Shown piece after piece: positions 8,404 to 16,076 of a stretch of 64,000 nucleotides of DNA. Within the stretch, counting starts at the first letter, position 1. Every line of letters starts with the position of its first letter. The notes under the pieces are model-generated. The model saw only the letters and a program-made list of their open reading frames with translations, did not search any database and was not told the DNA's origin. Origin of the DNA: Streptomyces sp. HUAS 15-9 (GTDB lineage: Bacteria; Actinomycetota; Actinomycetes; Streptomycetales; Streptomycetaceae); contig NZ_CP106798.1 of assembly GCF_025642155.1 (NCBI RefSeq), forward strand, positions 7,564,001 through 7,628,000, in the 5' to 3' direction. Position numbers and translations under genes: made by a program.

Positions 8404-9192
8404 TCAGGCCTGCGGCTCGCTCTTGATCACCGCGAAGCGGGCGCCGTACGGGTCGGTGAGCTTGGCCATCCGGCCGACGCCCTCCATGCTCGTGGCGGGC
8501 ATGCGGACCTTGCCGCCCAGCTGCTGCGCCTTCTCGACCACGGCGTCGGTGTCCTCGACCTCGAAGTACGGCAGCCAATAGGCGCCGGCCTCGGCCTCCG
8601 CGGGGTCGTCGGCCAGCGGGACCATTCCGCCGAACATCGCGTCCTCACCGCCCTCGGTGGGATTGACGCAGGTGTACGTGCCGCCGGGGAAGGGCATGGC
8701 GGACGTCTCCAGACCGAGCACCTGGTGGTAGAACGCGGCGGCCGCGGCGATGTCCGGCGTGTACAGCTCGACCCAGCACAGCGAACCGGGTTCGTTCGCC
8801 TTGTCCACACCCTTGGTCAGGGCCGGCTGCCAGAGCCCGAAGGGCACGCCCGCCTGGTCGGCGAGGACCGCCATGTGGCCCTGCCCCATCACGTCCATGG
8901 GCTGGAGCAGCACGCTGCCGTGCGCCCCCTCGGCGGCCTTGGCCGTGGCCTGCGCGTCCGCGCTCTGGAAGTACACGGTCCAGGAGGGCGGACCCTGCTC
9001 CGGAGTGGTCTGCATACCGCCGGCCACGGTCTTGCCGTCCAGTTGGAAGAAGCCGTAACCGCCGGCATCGGGTCCCGCCGACTGGAACCGCCAGCCGAAG
9101 AGACCGCCGTAGAAGGAGGTGGCGCCCTCGATGTCGGATGTGCCGACGTCGAGCCAGTTGGGTGCGCCGTTGACGAAACGGGTGGTGAGCAT
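8404..9192 (-). CDS. Two-domain VOC (glyoxalase/bleomycin-resistance-like) protein
   Basis: A 262-residue protein made of two vicinal-oxygen-chelate domains. The first opens with PNWLDVGTSDIEGATSFYGG and the second, near residue 140, with WVELYTPDIAAAAAFYHQV; each ends in a PYG- or VPFG-type strand. This is the arrangement of the mycobacterial Cfp30B family (27 kDa antigen) found in many actinomycetes, often annotated as hydroxylase. No reaction is established. ATG 9190-9192 starts the conserved protein; upstream in-frame codons run into an intergenic stretch with no conservation expected. The region 9193-9477 between this gene and the WhiB-like gene must hold divergent promoters; I see no clear motif in it. 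Confidence 0.85.
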   Translation of the reverse strand: MLTTRFVNGAPNWLDVGTSDIEGATSFYGGLFGWRFQSAGPDAGGYGFFQLDGKTVAGGMQTTPEQGPPSWTVYFQSADAQATAKAAEGAHGSVLLQPMDVMGQGHMAVLADQAGVPFGLWQPALTKGVDKANEPGSLCWVELYTPDIAAAAAFYHQVLGLETSAMPFPGGTYTCVNPTEGGEDAMFGGMVPLADDPAEAEAGAYWLPYFEVEDTDAVVEKAQQLGGKVRMPATSMEGVGRMAKLTDPYGARFAVIKSEPQA

Positions 9193-9477
9193 CTTCGCCC
9201 TCCTCAAAAGGGTCCCGTTCTCAGTGCACTGCCGAGTCTTGCACCGCCCACTGACAATCGCTGCCGCAGCGCGTCCGCGCACCGGACCGCCCACCGCGAC
9301 TACCCTCGGTGACCAGCCGCGTTCCTCTTGATTTCCTCCCGGACCCGCGCGCCGCCGTGCGCCGCCGCGTGCCGGGGGAGCATCATCGGGGCGGCAGTCG
9401 GGCCTCGTATACGCCACGGCCGCGGCGTTGACCCGGCGTTGAGCGAACGTTTTTCGCGGGGCGGCACGATCCTGCTC

Positions 9478-9723
9478 ATGCACATCGAAACGATCACCTC
9501 GCCCGACCTCGCCTGGCAGGAGGAGGCGTTGTGCGCGCAAACGGGGGCGGACTTCTTCTTCCCGGAGCCCGGCAGCTCGGTACGGGAGGCGAAGCGGATC
9601 TGCGGCCTGTGCCCGATCCGCTCGGCCTGTCTGGCGTACGCGCTCGACAACGACGAGCGCTTCGGCGTCTGGGGCGGCCTGTCGGAGAAGGAACGGCTGG
9701 CGCTGAGGCGTACAGCGCTGTGA
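9478..9723 (+). CDS. wblH: WhiB-like (Wbl) iron-sulfur regulator
   Basis: An 81-residue Wbl protein. The four cluster-binding cysteines are C19, C42, C45 and C51 (CGLCPIRSAC), followed by the G(V/I)WGG turn at about residues 68-72 and a basic C-terminal tail (KERLALRR). Such proteins bind a 4Fe-4S cluster and usually work with the principal sigma factor. ATG 9478 is the natural start. The symbol wblH rests on position only: I recall that S. coelicolor wblH lies near ligC and ssgD homologues, so treat it as tentative. The gene ends 32 bp before the promoter box of the first tRNA gene. Confidence 0.85.
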   Translation: MHIETITSPDLAWQEEALCAQTGADFFFPEPGSSVREAKRICGLCPIRSACLAYALDNDERFGVWGGLSEKERLALRRTAL

Positions 9724-9754
9724 CGCCCGGACGGTGCGTCACCCCGGCCCGGCC

Positions 9755-9772
9755 GTTAGGATCCGGGAACGC
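9755..9772 (+). promoter_or_regulatory. Promoter box for tRNA genes 1-2
   Basis: GTTAGGATCCGGGAACGC contains TAGGAT (9757-9762), a good -10 hexamer, ending 12 bp before the first tRNA base. The same 18-mer with one change recurs at 10000-10017 before the third tRNA gene. No convincing -35 hexamer is seen. Confidence 0.6.
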
Positions 9773-9774
9773 GT

Positions 9775-9846
9775 CCGGGCGTAGCGCAGAGGCAGGCGCA
9801 CCGCCTTGCTCAGGCGGCCACACCGGTTCGAATCCGGTCGTCCGGA
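9775..9846 (+). tRNA. tRNA-like gene 1, anticodon GCU (Ser-type), no long variable arm
   Basis: A 72-nt cloverleaf. Acceptor CCGGGCG (9775-9781) pairs with CGTCCGG (9839-9845) with one G-U; U8 A9; D-stem GCGC/GCGC around AGAGGCAG; anticodon stem CCGCC/GGCGG; loop TTGCTCA giving anticodon GCU at 9808-9810; four-base variable loop; T-arm ACCGG/CCGGT with loop TTCGAAT; A73. No CCA is encoded. GCU would read AGC (serine), but true tRNA-Ser has a long variable arm that seryl-tRNA synthetase needs and this has none; C37 is also odd. Tertiary positions U8, A14, G15, G18, G19, C56 and A58 are kept, so the fold looks functional. It lies only 7 nt before gene 2, so the two are probably co-transcribed. 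Confidence 0.8.
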
Positions 9847-9853
9847 CGTGCGG

Positions 9854-9925
9854 GGGTCGGTAGCGCAGAGGCAGGCGCACCTTCATGGCATGAAGGACAC
9901 GCCGGTTCGAATCCGGCCCGGCCCG
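9854..9925 (+). tRNA. tRNA-like gene 2, anticodon GGC (Ala-type)
   Basis: A 72-nt cloverleaf. Acceptor GGGTCGG (9854-9860) pairs with CCGGCCC (9918-9924) with one U-G at 4:69; D-arm GCGC-AGAGGCAG-GCGC is identical to gene 1; anticodon stem CCTTC/GAAGG; loop ATGGCAT with anticodon GGC at 9887-9889; variable loop ACAC; T-arm GCCGG/CCGGC with TTCGAAT; G73. The anticodon reads GCC (alanine), but the G3-U70 pair that alanyl-tRNA synthetase recognises is absent (here G3-C70) and the discriminator is G rather than A. Its scaffold differs from the usual Streptomyces tRNA-Ala as I remember it and matches the other three tRNA genes here instead. Confidence 0.85.
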
Positions 9926-9965
9926 CGACAGGCCCGTACGGGGCGGGGTGGCACACCCGGGCGGT

Positions 9966-9981
9966 CCGCACATCCGTGCGG
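9966..9981. terminator. Small hairpin after tRNA genes 1-2
   Basis: CCGCAC (9966-9971) and GTGCGG (9976-9981) form a 6-bp stem with loop ATCC, between the end of tRNA 2 and the promoter box of tRNA 3. It may end the two-tRNA transcript; the stem is short, so this is weak. Confidence 0.4.
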
Positions 9982-9999
9982 CCACGGCCGCCGTGTGCG

Positions 10000-10017
10000 G
10001 TTAGGATCCGGGAGCGC
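10000..10017 (+). promoter_or_regulatory. Repeated promoter box before tRNA 3
   Basis: GTTAGGATCCGGGAGCGC copies the box at 9755-9772 with a single A-to-G change; TAGGAT (10002-10007) is the likely -10. Transcription from here would enter tRNA 3 and, with no room for another obvious promoter, the zinc-ribbon/SDR gene 28 bp further on. Confidence 0.6.
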
Positions 10018-10039
10018 ACCCGGACGGGACGCGTTACTC

Positions 10040-10111
10040 GGTCCTGTAGAGCAGAGGCAGACTCGCCACCCTCTCAAGGTGGATACGCCGGTTCGAATCC
10101 GGCCGGGACCA
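10040..10111 (+). tRNA. tRNA-like gene 3, anticodon CUC (Glu-type)
   Basis: A 72-nt cloverleaf. Acceptor GGTCCTG (10040-10046) pairs with CGGGACC (10104-10110); D-arm GAGC-AGAGGCAG-ACTC has three good pairs; anticodon stem CCACC/GGTGG; loop CTCTCAA with anticodon CUC at 10073-10075; variable loop ATAC; T-arm GCCGG/CCGGC with TTCGAAT; A73. The anticodon reads GAG (glutamate). The D-loop and T-arm are the same as in the other tRNA genes of this locus. It ends 28 bp before the start codon of the zinc-ribbon/SDR gene, so it probably has to be cut out of a longer transcript. Confidence 0.85.
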
Positions 10112-10139
10112 CGGCACGGCGGACACGGGGCGGGTACGG

Positions 10140-11504
10140 ATGGGCGAGGCGATCACCGACGCGGTTGCCGGCACGACCACGGACACGGTCACCGAGGCGG
10201 AACTGGCCGCCTTCCACCAGGTGGTGGGCAAGCTGCGCGCGCTGCCCGTCGACGATCCGGTGCGACTGCGGGCCGAGCAGGTCGCCGCCTCCTTCACGCG
10301 CGACGGCCGACTGCGGCGGCGTAAGGCGCGCGGCGCCGAAGCGTCCGCGGCCGACGCGGCGGCGATGGCGGCGACCGCGACCGGCGCCCCGGACCGCCGT
10401 GAGGACGCCCCGTTGGCCGAGTCCGGCGCCGGGGGAGTCTTCCTCCGGCCGCGCACCTGCTACGTCTGCAAGTCGCCCTATCGACAGGTCGACACCTTCT
10501 ACCACCGGCTCTGCTCCGAGTGCGCCGCCGACAACACCGCCCGCCGCACCCTGAGCACCGACCTGAGCGGCCGCCGGGCGCTGCTCACCGGAGGCAGGGT
10601 AAAGATCGGTTTCCAACTCGCCCTGATGATGCTCCGGGACGGCGCCGAGGTCCTCGTCACCTCGCGCTTCCCGCACGACACCGTGCGCCGCTTCCGGGAG
10701 GCCGAGGGCAGCGCACAATGGCTGGACAGACTGACCGTCCTCGCCGTCGACCTGCGCGACCCGCGCCAGGTGCTCGGGCTGTGCGAGGAACTGCGGCGGG
10801 AGGGCCGGCCGCTGGACATCCTCGTCAACAACGCCGCGCAGACCGTGCGGCGGCCGCCCGAGTCGTATGCGCTGCTGTCCGCCGGGGAGTACGACGCGCT
10901 GCCCGCGGGGGCCCGGCAGGCGCCCGGGTTCCGGCCGATGCGGATGCTGGAGGGCCCGGCCGCCGCCCTGCCCCTCGCCCTGCGCGAGGCCGACGAGGCC
11001 GGGCTGCTGCCCGACCCGTCCCCGGAGAACTCCTGGTCGGCCCGGCTCGGCGCGCTCGACCCGGCCGAGGTCCTGGAGACCCAGCTCGTCAACGCCCTTG
11101 CCCCGGCGCTGCTGTGCGACCGGCTGCTGCCCCTGCTGCTGACCGCGCCCCGGCCACGCCGGTACGTGGTCAATGTGACCGCCGTCGAGGGCCGCTTCGC
11201 CGTCCGCAACAAGATGCCGGGCCATCCCCACACCAACATGGCCAAGGCGGCCCTGAACATGCTCACCCGCACCAGCGCCGCGGAACTCGCCGCCCAGGGT
11301 GTGCACATGTGCGCCGTCGACACCGGCTGGATCACCGACGAGAACCCGGCCCCGAAGAAGGCCCGGATGGCCGAGGCCGGGTTCCGCACACCGCTCGACA
11401 TCGTGGACGGGGCGGCCCGGGTGTACGACCCGATCGTGCGGGGCGAGGCCGGGAACCCGGTGTCGGGGGTGTTCCTGAAGGACTACCGGGAGGCGGCATG
11501 GTGA
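10140..11504 (+). CDS. Zinc-ribbon/SDR-fold protein with degenerate active site
   Basis: A 454-residue protein. Residues about 106-128 carry two CxxC-type pairs (CYVCKS and CSECA), a likely zinc ribbon. From about residue 145 it has a short-chain-dehydrogenase fold: the nucleotide motif reads TGGRVKIG, where the usual middle Gly of TGxxxGxG is Lys, then LVNNAAQ. Near residue 368 the conserved K sits in HTNMAKAALN, with Thr where SDRs have the catalytic Tyr. The fold and NNA motif are clear, but ordinary SDR catalysis is doubtful. A family with this zinc ribbon and PHTNMAK motif is, from memory, found in bacteria, fungi and plants without a known reaction. Its 3-prime end overlaps the leucine-rich-repeat gene by 7 bp, so translation is coupled, and tRNA 3 sits in its leader. 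Confidence 0.8.
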   Translation: MGEAITDAVAGTTTDTVTEAELAAFHQVVGKLRALPVDDPVRLRAEQVAASFTRDGRLRRRKARGAEASAADAAAMAATATGAPDRREDAPLAESGAGGVFLRPRTCYVCKSPYRQVDTFYHRLCSECAADNTARRTLSTDLSGRRALLTGGRVKIGFQLALMMLRDGAEVLVTSRFPHDTVRRFREAEGSAQWLDRLTVLAVDLRDPRQVLGLCEELRREGRPLDILVNNAAQTVRRPPESYALLSAGEYDALPAGARQAPGFRPMRMLEGPAAALPLALREADEAGLLPDPSPENSWSARLGALDPAEVLETQLVNALAPALLCDRLLPLLLTAPRPRRYVVNVTAVEGRFAVRNKMPGHPHTNMAKAALNMLTRTSAAELAAQGVHMCAVDTGWITDENPAPKKARMAEAGFRTPLDIVDGAARVYDPIVRGEAGNPVSGVFLKDYREAAW

Positions 11505-12691
11505 GCGAGGAGCCCGAGGAGGCGCACCCGGGCGGCGTCGCCGGGGTGCCGTACGTCGTGCCGCGCCCCCTCGCCGAACTGGAGCCCCTGCTGGACTGGT
11601 TGCGCGCGGGCCGCCCGGCCGGGGAGCGGCTGGACTTCACGGCCGGTACGGCGCTGCCCGACGGGCGGCTCGACCTGTGCAAGCAGGGGGTCGGGGCGGA
11701 GGGTGCCGCGCTGATCGCCGACGCGCTCGCCCAAGGACCGTCTCCGGTACGGCACCTGCTGCTCGGCACCGACGCGCTGGGCGACGACGGGGCGGCCGCC
11801 GTCGCCGAGAGCACGGGGGACGTCGAGACGCTGTATCTCGGCTGCAACGGGATCACCGCGGGCGGTGCCTGCCGGATCGCCGACAATCTGCGGGCCTCGC
11901 CGCAGGTCGTCACCGGTGTGTGGCTGAAGAGGAACCCGCTCGGCAGCGGGGGCGGGCAGGCCGCGGCCGAACTCATCGAGTCCGCACGGTCGTTGCGCAC
12001 CCTCGACCTCGTCCAGACCGGCCTGGACGCGCCGGGCGCCGCCGTCCTGGCCGACGCACTGCTGGCGGCCGCCGGGGGCGGGCGGCGGATCGAGCGGCTC
12101 TTCGTCAGCGGCAACCCGCTGGGCGAGGCGGGCGCGCGGGCGCTCGCCGCCGTCGTCGCCTCAGGCGCGGTCGATGAACTGTACGTGTCCGCGGCCCGCT
12201 TGGGAGACACGGGCGCACTCCGTCTGGCCGAGGCCCTGGAGCGGGCACCGTACGGGCGGCTCACCCGGCTGGCCGTCGCCAGCAACGGCATCGGACCGTC
12301 CGCCGCGGCCCGCCTGGTGACGGCGGCGACCGCGGCCGGCGTCACGCTGCTGGACCTCGGCCGGGTCCGGGCGGCGGCGGTGCTCGCGGCGCAGGACAAC
12401 CGGCTCGACCTGACGTCCGCCGAGACCATCGCCGCGGCCCTCGCCGACGGCGAGCACCGGCTCGCCCACCTCGTCCTGACCCACACCGGGCTGCGCAGCC
12501 GCGAGGCCCACCGCCTCCTCGACCACGCGGCCCACGCCACGACAGCCACCCGCTTCCGGCTCGGCGACGGCATCGCCGCCAGCGTCAAACGCCGTCTGGA
12601 CGCCCTGAGCGCACACATCCCCGCACCGGCCGTCCCGGCGGACGTGGCGGCCATCCGCAGCGTGCACCGCACGGCGCCACCGGAGGCGTGA
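11498..12691 (+). CDS. Leucine-rich-repeat (ribonuclease-inhibitor-like) protein
   Basis: A 397-residue cytoplasmic protein with no signal peptide. It consists of about ten LRR units of the RNI type, with recurring patterns such as GAAAVAE..VETLYLGCNGI, RSLRTLDLVQTGL, RRIERLFVSGNPL and GRLTRLAVASNGI. Such horseshoe proteins bind other proteins; some eukaryotic members bind ribonucleases, and bacterial relatives are often named gala proteins. Start ATG 11498 overlaps the upstream SDR-like gene (stop at 11502-11504). It converges on the MoxR-type ATPase gene with 39 bp between stops. A role as a protein-binding partner within this locus is inference. Confidence 0.85.
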   Translation: MVSEEPEEAHPGGVAGVPYVVPRPLAELEPLLDWLRAGRPAGERLDFTAGTALPDGRLDLCKQGVGAEGAALIADALAQGPSPVRHLLLGTDALGDDGAAAVAESTGDVETLYLGCNGITAGGACRIADNLRASPQVVTGVWLKRNPLGSGGGQAAAELIESARSLRTLDLVQTGLDAPGAAVLADALLAAAGGGRRIERLFVSGNPLGEAGARALAAVVASGAVDELYVSAARLGDTGALRLAEALERAPYGRLTRLAVASNGIGPSAAARLVTAATAAGVTLLDLGRVRAAAVLAAQDNRLDLTSAETIAAALADGEHRLAHLVLTHTGLRSREAHRLLDHAAHATTATRFRLGDGIAASVKRRLDALSAHIPAPAVPADVAAIRSVHRTAPPEA

Positions 12692-12730
12692 GCCGGGGCG
12701 GGGCCCGGTGGCCCGGACCCACGAGCCGCC

Positions 12731-14569
12731 TCAGCTCCGCCGCATTCCGGTGAGCACCTCCGTCCAGAAGCGCTGTTGCTGCTGCGACGCTCCCACGAGA
12801 TACGTCGCCCGCAGCTTGGGCGGCAGCAGCGCCACCAGCCGGGCCACCACCGCCCGGTGCTTCTTCAGCTGGGACAGCTCCGCGTTGGCGAGGATCTGGT
12901 GGACCACGTCGCTGTCGTTCTCGCCCTCGTCCGAGCGGTCGGCCGCTCGGCGCAGGCGCTTCTCCCACAGGTCGGCGTCCCGGGCGAGCTCGCGCAGGCC
13001 CGTGACCGGGCGTCCGCGCAGCCGGTCCATCAGGGCAGTGAGCGGCACGGGCGCGTACTCGCCGTCGCCGAGGTAGACGGTGCCCATCTCCAGCGGCAGC
13101 CCCCGCCGGTGCAGCTTGATGAGGCGCTCCAGGGTGCGCTTGGTGATCCAGGCGCGCCCGTCGTCGTCGATGTCGTGCTTCCACCACTCAAGGACCGTCT
13201 CGGCGTCCGTGCCGTACTGCGCAAGGAGCCACTCGTTGGCCGGTATGTCCTCCGGCTCGACGGTGAGCGAGGCCGTGAAACGGGTCGCCTGGGCGATGTT
13301 GTTCCGGGACACCAGGAGCTTGCGGCCCAGATGGTAGGGCGGATTCTGGACCGCTATCTGCGCCCGCAGTTTCTCGATCCGCTGCCCCGCCAGCGACCAC
13401 TCCTGGGTGACCTCCATGAGCTTGGCGAACGCGGCCTTGTCCTTGGGCCTGTTGTACTCGTCCCACACGATCGCCTTCGGCTCGGGGCCGGTGAAGGGCA
13501 TGGCGAGGAGGTTGTCCAGCGTGCCGTCCGGGGACGGGATCGGCGCGCACAGATCCTCCACGTTCGTCACGGGCAGGGAGAAGTACAGCGGATCCCGGCC
13601 GAGCCCTTCGCGCAGGGTCTCGCGCACCAGCTCCGTCTTGCCGCAGCCGGGCGGGCCCTGCAGCAGGACCGTCCACCGGTTGCGCAGGGCGGCACGTACC
13701 ACCTGCCGTACCGGGTCGGGGACGGTGGCCGGGTTGCGGGTGCCGAGCGCCTCGGCGATCCGGTCGAGGATCTCCGACGTGCGGTTCTGACCCGGGCGGC
13801 CGTCCGGGCCCGGCTCGGCCAGCCGCACCCGCTCGCCGTCGACCAGGGGCAGGCCCCAGCGCAGCGGGAAGCCCTCCCCGGCGTTGGCCAGGACATGGTC
13901 CAGGGTGCGCGGGGAGAGCAGCTCACGCAGCTCCGGGCAGAGCGAGGCCCACAGGGAGAACACCGGACGCAGGTCCCACTGGCGGTACTTGGCCGCCAGA
14001 TGGCGCCGCCAGGACGTGTCGTTCGCGGTGATCCGGATCGTCACCATGCGGTCGAGCAGCGCCAGGTCGCCGCGCCGTGCCGACGTCTCGGCCAGCGACT
14101 CGTTGTCCGTCAGGAACACGCCGACGCAGCCCAGGGCGCGCAGATCGTGCTCGCCGAGCGTCCAGTTGCAGGCGATCTGCATCAGCTGCGACTGGATCGT
14201 GTCGCCCGCCTGCAGCGAGTCGTCGATGAGCAGCACGAAGGGCCTGCCCGGCTTGAGCTGGCTCATCACCAGCTGACGCAGGACCAGTTCACCGGTCCGC
14301 GGGTCGCGCACCGGCGCGTTGACGAGCAGGTCGTCGGGTGTCAGGTTCGCCGCGGGGACGTACACCAGCGTGGCGTCCGGGTGGGAGCGGGCGATGTGGC
14401 AGAAGAACGTCGCCGTCTTGCCGATGCCGTGCTCGCCGAAGACCTGCCCGGTCTGCCCCATGTCGATCATCGCGTCGATGAAGGCCTCGAGGCGTGAGTC
14501 GGCCGACTGCCGTGGGTCCGTGCGGTCTGCGTGGTCTGTGTGGTCCGTGTGCTGTGCTTCCGTGGTCAT
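12731..14569 (-). CDS. MoxR-type AAA ATPase with two AAA modules
   Basis: A 612-residue protein with two ATPase modules. The first Walker A is GEHGIGKT at residues 45-52; the second, GPPGCGKT, is near residue 305 and is followed by a Walker B-like IVWDEYNRPKD. The second module resembles MoxR/dynein-like AAA proteins, which typically pair with a vWA partner to remodel or load cofactors into target complexes. Here the vWA gene ends with TAG directly abutting this ATG, so the two are translated from one message. The N terminus is rich in His/Asp/Thr (short HTD-type repeats). Target and trigger are unknown. Confidence 0.85.
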   Translation of the reverse strand: MTTEAQHTDHTDHADRTDPRQSADSRLEAFIDAMIDMGQTGQVFGEHGIGKTATFFCHIARSHPDATLVYVPAANLTPDDLLVNAPVRDPRTGELVLRQLVMSQLKPGRPFVLLIDDSLQAGDTIQSQLMQIACNWTLGEHDLRALGCVGVFLTDNESLAETSARRGDLALLDRMVTIRITANDTSWRRHLAAKYRQWDLRPVFSLWASLCPELRELLSPRTLDHVLANAGEGFPLRWGLPLVDGERVRLAEPGPDGRPGQNRTSEILDRIAEALGTRNPATVPDPVRQVVRAALRNRWTVLLQGPPGCGKTELVRETLREGLGRDPLYFSLPVTNVEDLCAPIPSPDGTLDNLLAMPFTGPEPKAIVWDEYNRPKDKAAFAKLMEVTQEWSLAGQRIEKLRAQIAVQNPPYHLGRKLLVSRNNIAQATRFTASLTVEPEDIPANEWLLAQYGTDAETVLEWWKHDIDDDGRAWITKRTLERLIKLHRRGLPLEMGTVYLGDGEYAPVPLTALMDRLRGRPVTGLRELARDADLWEKRLRRAADRSDEGENDSDVVHQILANAELSQLKKHRAVVARLVALLPPKLRATYLVGASQQQQRFWTEVLTGMRRS

Positions 14570-15976
14570 CTACCGTGATCCTGTGGTGACGCGATGGCAG
14601 TCCATCGCCGGTGTGTGCGTCTCGGGCCAGTCGCTGCCGCCCTGGGTGATCAGCCAGATCCATTTGTCCGGCTCGGCCGGAGTGATCGGCGGGGCGTATC
14701 CGTCGGTGAGCATCACGACGGCGTCCGGGGTCACGTCGAACCGGCGCCCGTTCACCTCCGTGCGGCCCTCCACGTGGTCCGCGACCGCCTGGAAGCTCGT
14801 GCCACCGCCGCCGTAGACCCGCTCGCCCGGTCTGAACGGCATCACCACGGCGTCGAAGGACAGCCAGTGCGCCTCCACCCCGTCGATCCGGCCGACGAGT
14901 TCGGTGAGCCACCTGATGACGTGGTCCGGCATCGAGCCCGAGGTGTCGTACGCGATGACCAGCACCTTGTCCCGCACCGGGCCCCGTCGCGAGAGCATCG
15001 GGTCCTGGCCCAGGTCCGCGAGCAGCGCGCCCCGCTTCTTCGGGTACACCAGCCGCTCGCCGTCACGCAGTTTCGAGCCGAGTACGTCGACCAGCCAGCG
15101 CTGCCACCAGTCGACCGTACGCGTGCGCGTGGTCTCGCCGCGGAGCATGCCCGCGCCCAGGTTTCCCCAGATCCGGGCGGCCCGCGCCGAGCCCTCCTCG
15201 GTGCGGCCCATCAGGTCGAGCAGCTCGCGCTCCGCGCCCGGGTGCCCGCGTCGGGCCGCCAGCAGGGAGTTGAGCAGCGCGGAGGACGTCACCGCGTCGA
15301 CGGTCTCCTGATCGGCCGGGACGAGATTGCCCTCCAGGTGCACGCACAACCGTCGCTCCGGGACGGGAGGATGGCGCATGCGCTTCAGTTCGCCGTACAC
15401 CCGCATGTCCGTCCGGGTAAACGTCTCGTACGCCACCGGCTCCAGGCCGTGCGTCGTCAGGTCCTCCCAGTAGGCGTCGTACACCGTGCGCGGGTCGACG
15501 CCCGTGGGCCGGCCGTCGAGCAGCGGCAGTTCCGCACGGCCCAGCCGGACCAGCGCCACATGGTTGATGGACACCTCGGCGGCCAGCTCGAACACCGGGT
15601 CGTCGCGCAGCTCGGCGTCCGCGAACAGATGGCGGTGCACCAGATGCCGCGCCTCGTGGAACAGCACGAACTTCACGCCGTCCAGGCCCAGTGCGACGAA
15701 GCAGTCCGGGTTGTAGAGCAGCAGGCAGGAGCCGTCGCCGGAGGCGACCACGGCCGCCGTGTCCACCGCCGTCGTCGGGATCTGGTGGTGGCACTTCGTG
15801 TACAGCCAGGACGCCACCGCCGACTCGGTCAGCCCGAAGTCCAGCAGCGCGGCCTCCTTCAGCCGCCGCGCCTCCTCGACCACCGCCGGATCCGCCGGGC
15901 GGTAGCGCTCCAGTGCCCGGCGGTCGGTGAGGTCGACCACATGAGGGCGCCGTCGCCCCTGCTCCCCGTACGCCAT
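14570..15976 (-). CDS. DUF2201-like protein: metallopeptidase-like domain plus vWA domain
   Basis: A 468-residue protein from ATG 15976 (an in-frame upstream start at 16045 would run toward the tRNA 4 promoter). The N-terminal half has FHEARHLVHRH with HExxH at residues 107-111, as in the metallopeptidase-like domain of the DUF2201 family. The C-terminal third is a vWA-like domain with the metal-binding DTSGS near residue 343 and a later MLTDGYAPP strand. MoxR-vWA pairs are known chaperone-like machines; the peptidase activity is not proven. The gene is first in an operon with the tandem-AAA ATPase (stop and start abut) and is divergent from tRNA 4 with about 100 bp between them. Confidence 0.85.
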   Translation of the reverse strand: MAYGEQGRRRPHVVDLTDRRALERYRPADPAVVEEARRLKEAALLDFGLTESAVASWLYTKCHHQIPTTAVDTAAVVASGDGSCLLLYNPDCFVALGLDGVKFVLFHEARHLVHRHLFADAELRDDPVFELAAEVSINHVALVRLGRAELPLLDGRPTGVDPRTVYDAYWEDLTTHGLEPVAYETFTRTDMRVYGELKRMRHPPVPERRLCVHLEGNLVPADQETVDAVTSSALLNSLLAARRGHPGAERELLDLMGRTEEGSARAARIWGNLGAGMLRGETTRTRTVDWWQRWLVDVLGSKLRDGERLVYPKKRGALLADLGQDPMLSRRGPVRDKVLVIAYDTSGSMPDHVIRWLTELVGRIDGVEAHWLSFDAVVMPFRPGERVYGGGGTSFQAVADHVEGRTEVNGRRFDVTPDAVVMLTDGYAPPITPAEPDKWIWLITQGGSDWPETHTPAMDCHRVTTGSR

Positions 15977-16058
15977 GCGAAGCCCCCCGTGCACCCTGTA
16001 ACGCGCTTCCCCCGGTGCTTCATTGGTACCAGCCCGCACTGACAACGGGCCAAGGCAT

Positions 16059-16064
16059 TACGCT
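16059..16064 (+). promoter_or_regulatory. Probable -10 of tRNA 4
   Basis: TACGCT ends 12 bp before the first base of tRNA 4, the same spacing as TAGGAT before tRNA 1. CTGACA at 16039-16044 is a partial -35, but at 14 bp the spacer is short. Confidence 0.4.
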
Positions 16065-16076
16065 GTGCGGCAAGGG

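Noticed and set aside
12776..14497. Long open frame of 573 codons opposite the tandem-AAA gene
   Set aside because: It is antisense to a gene with clear Walker motifs, has Arg/Gly/His-rich low-complexity content and no domain; typical third-position effect of high G+C DNA.
16059..16064. A canonical -35/-10 promoter for tRNA 4
   Set aside because: CTGACA and TACGCT are only 14 bp apart, so just the -10 was kept, with low confidence.
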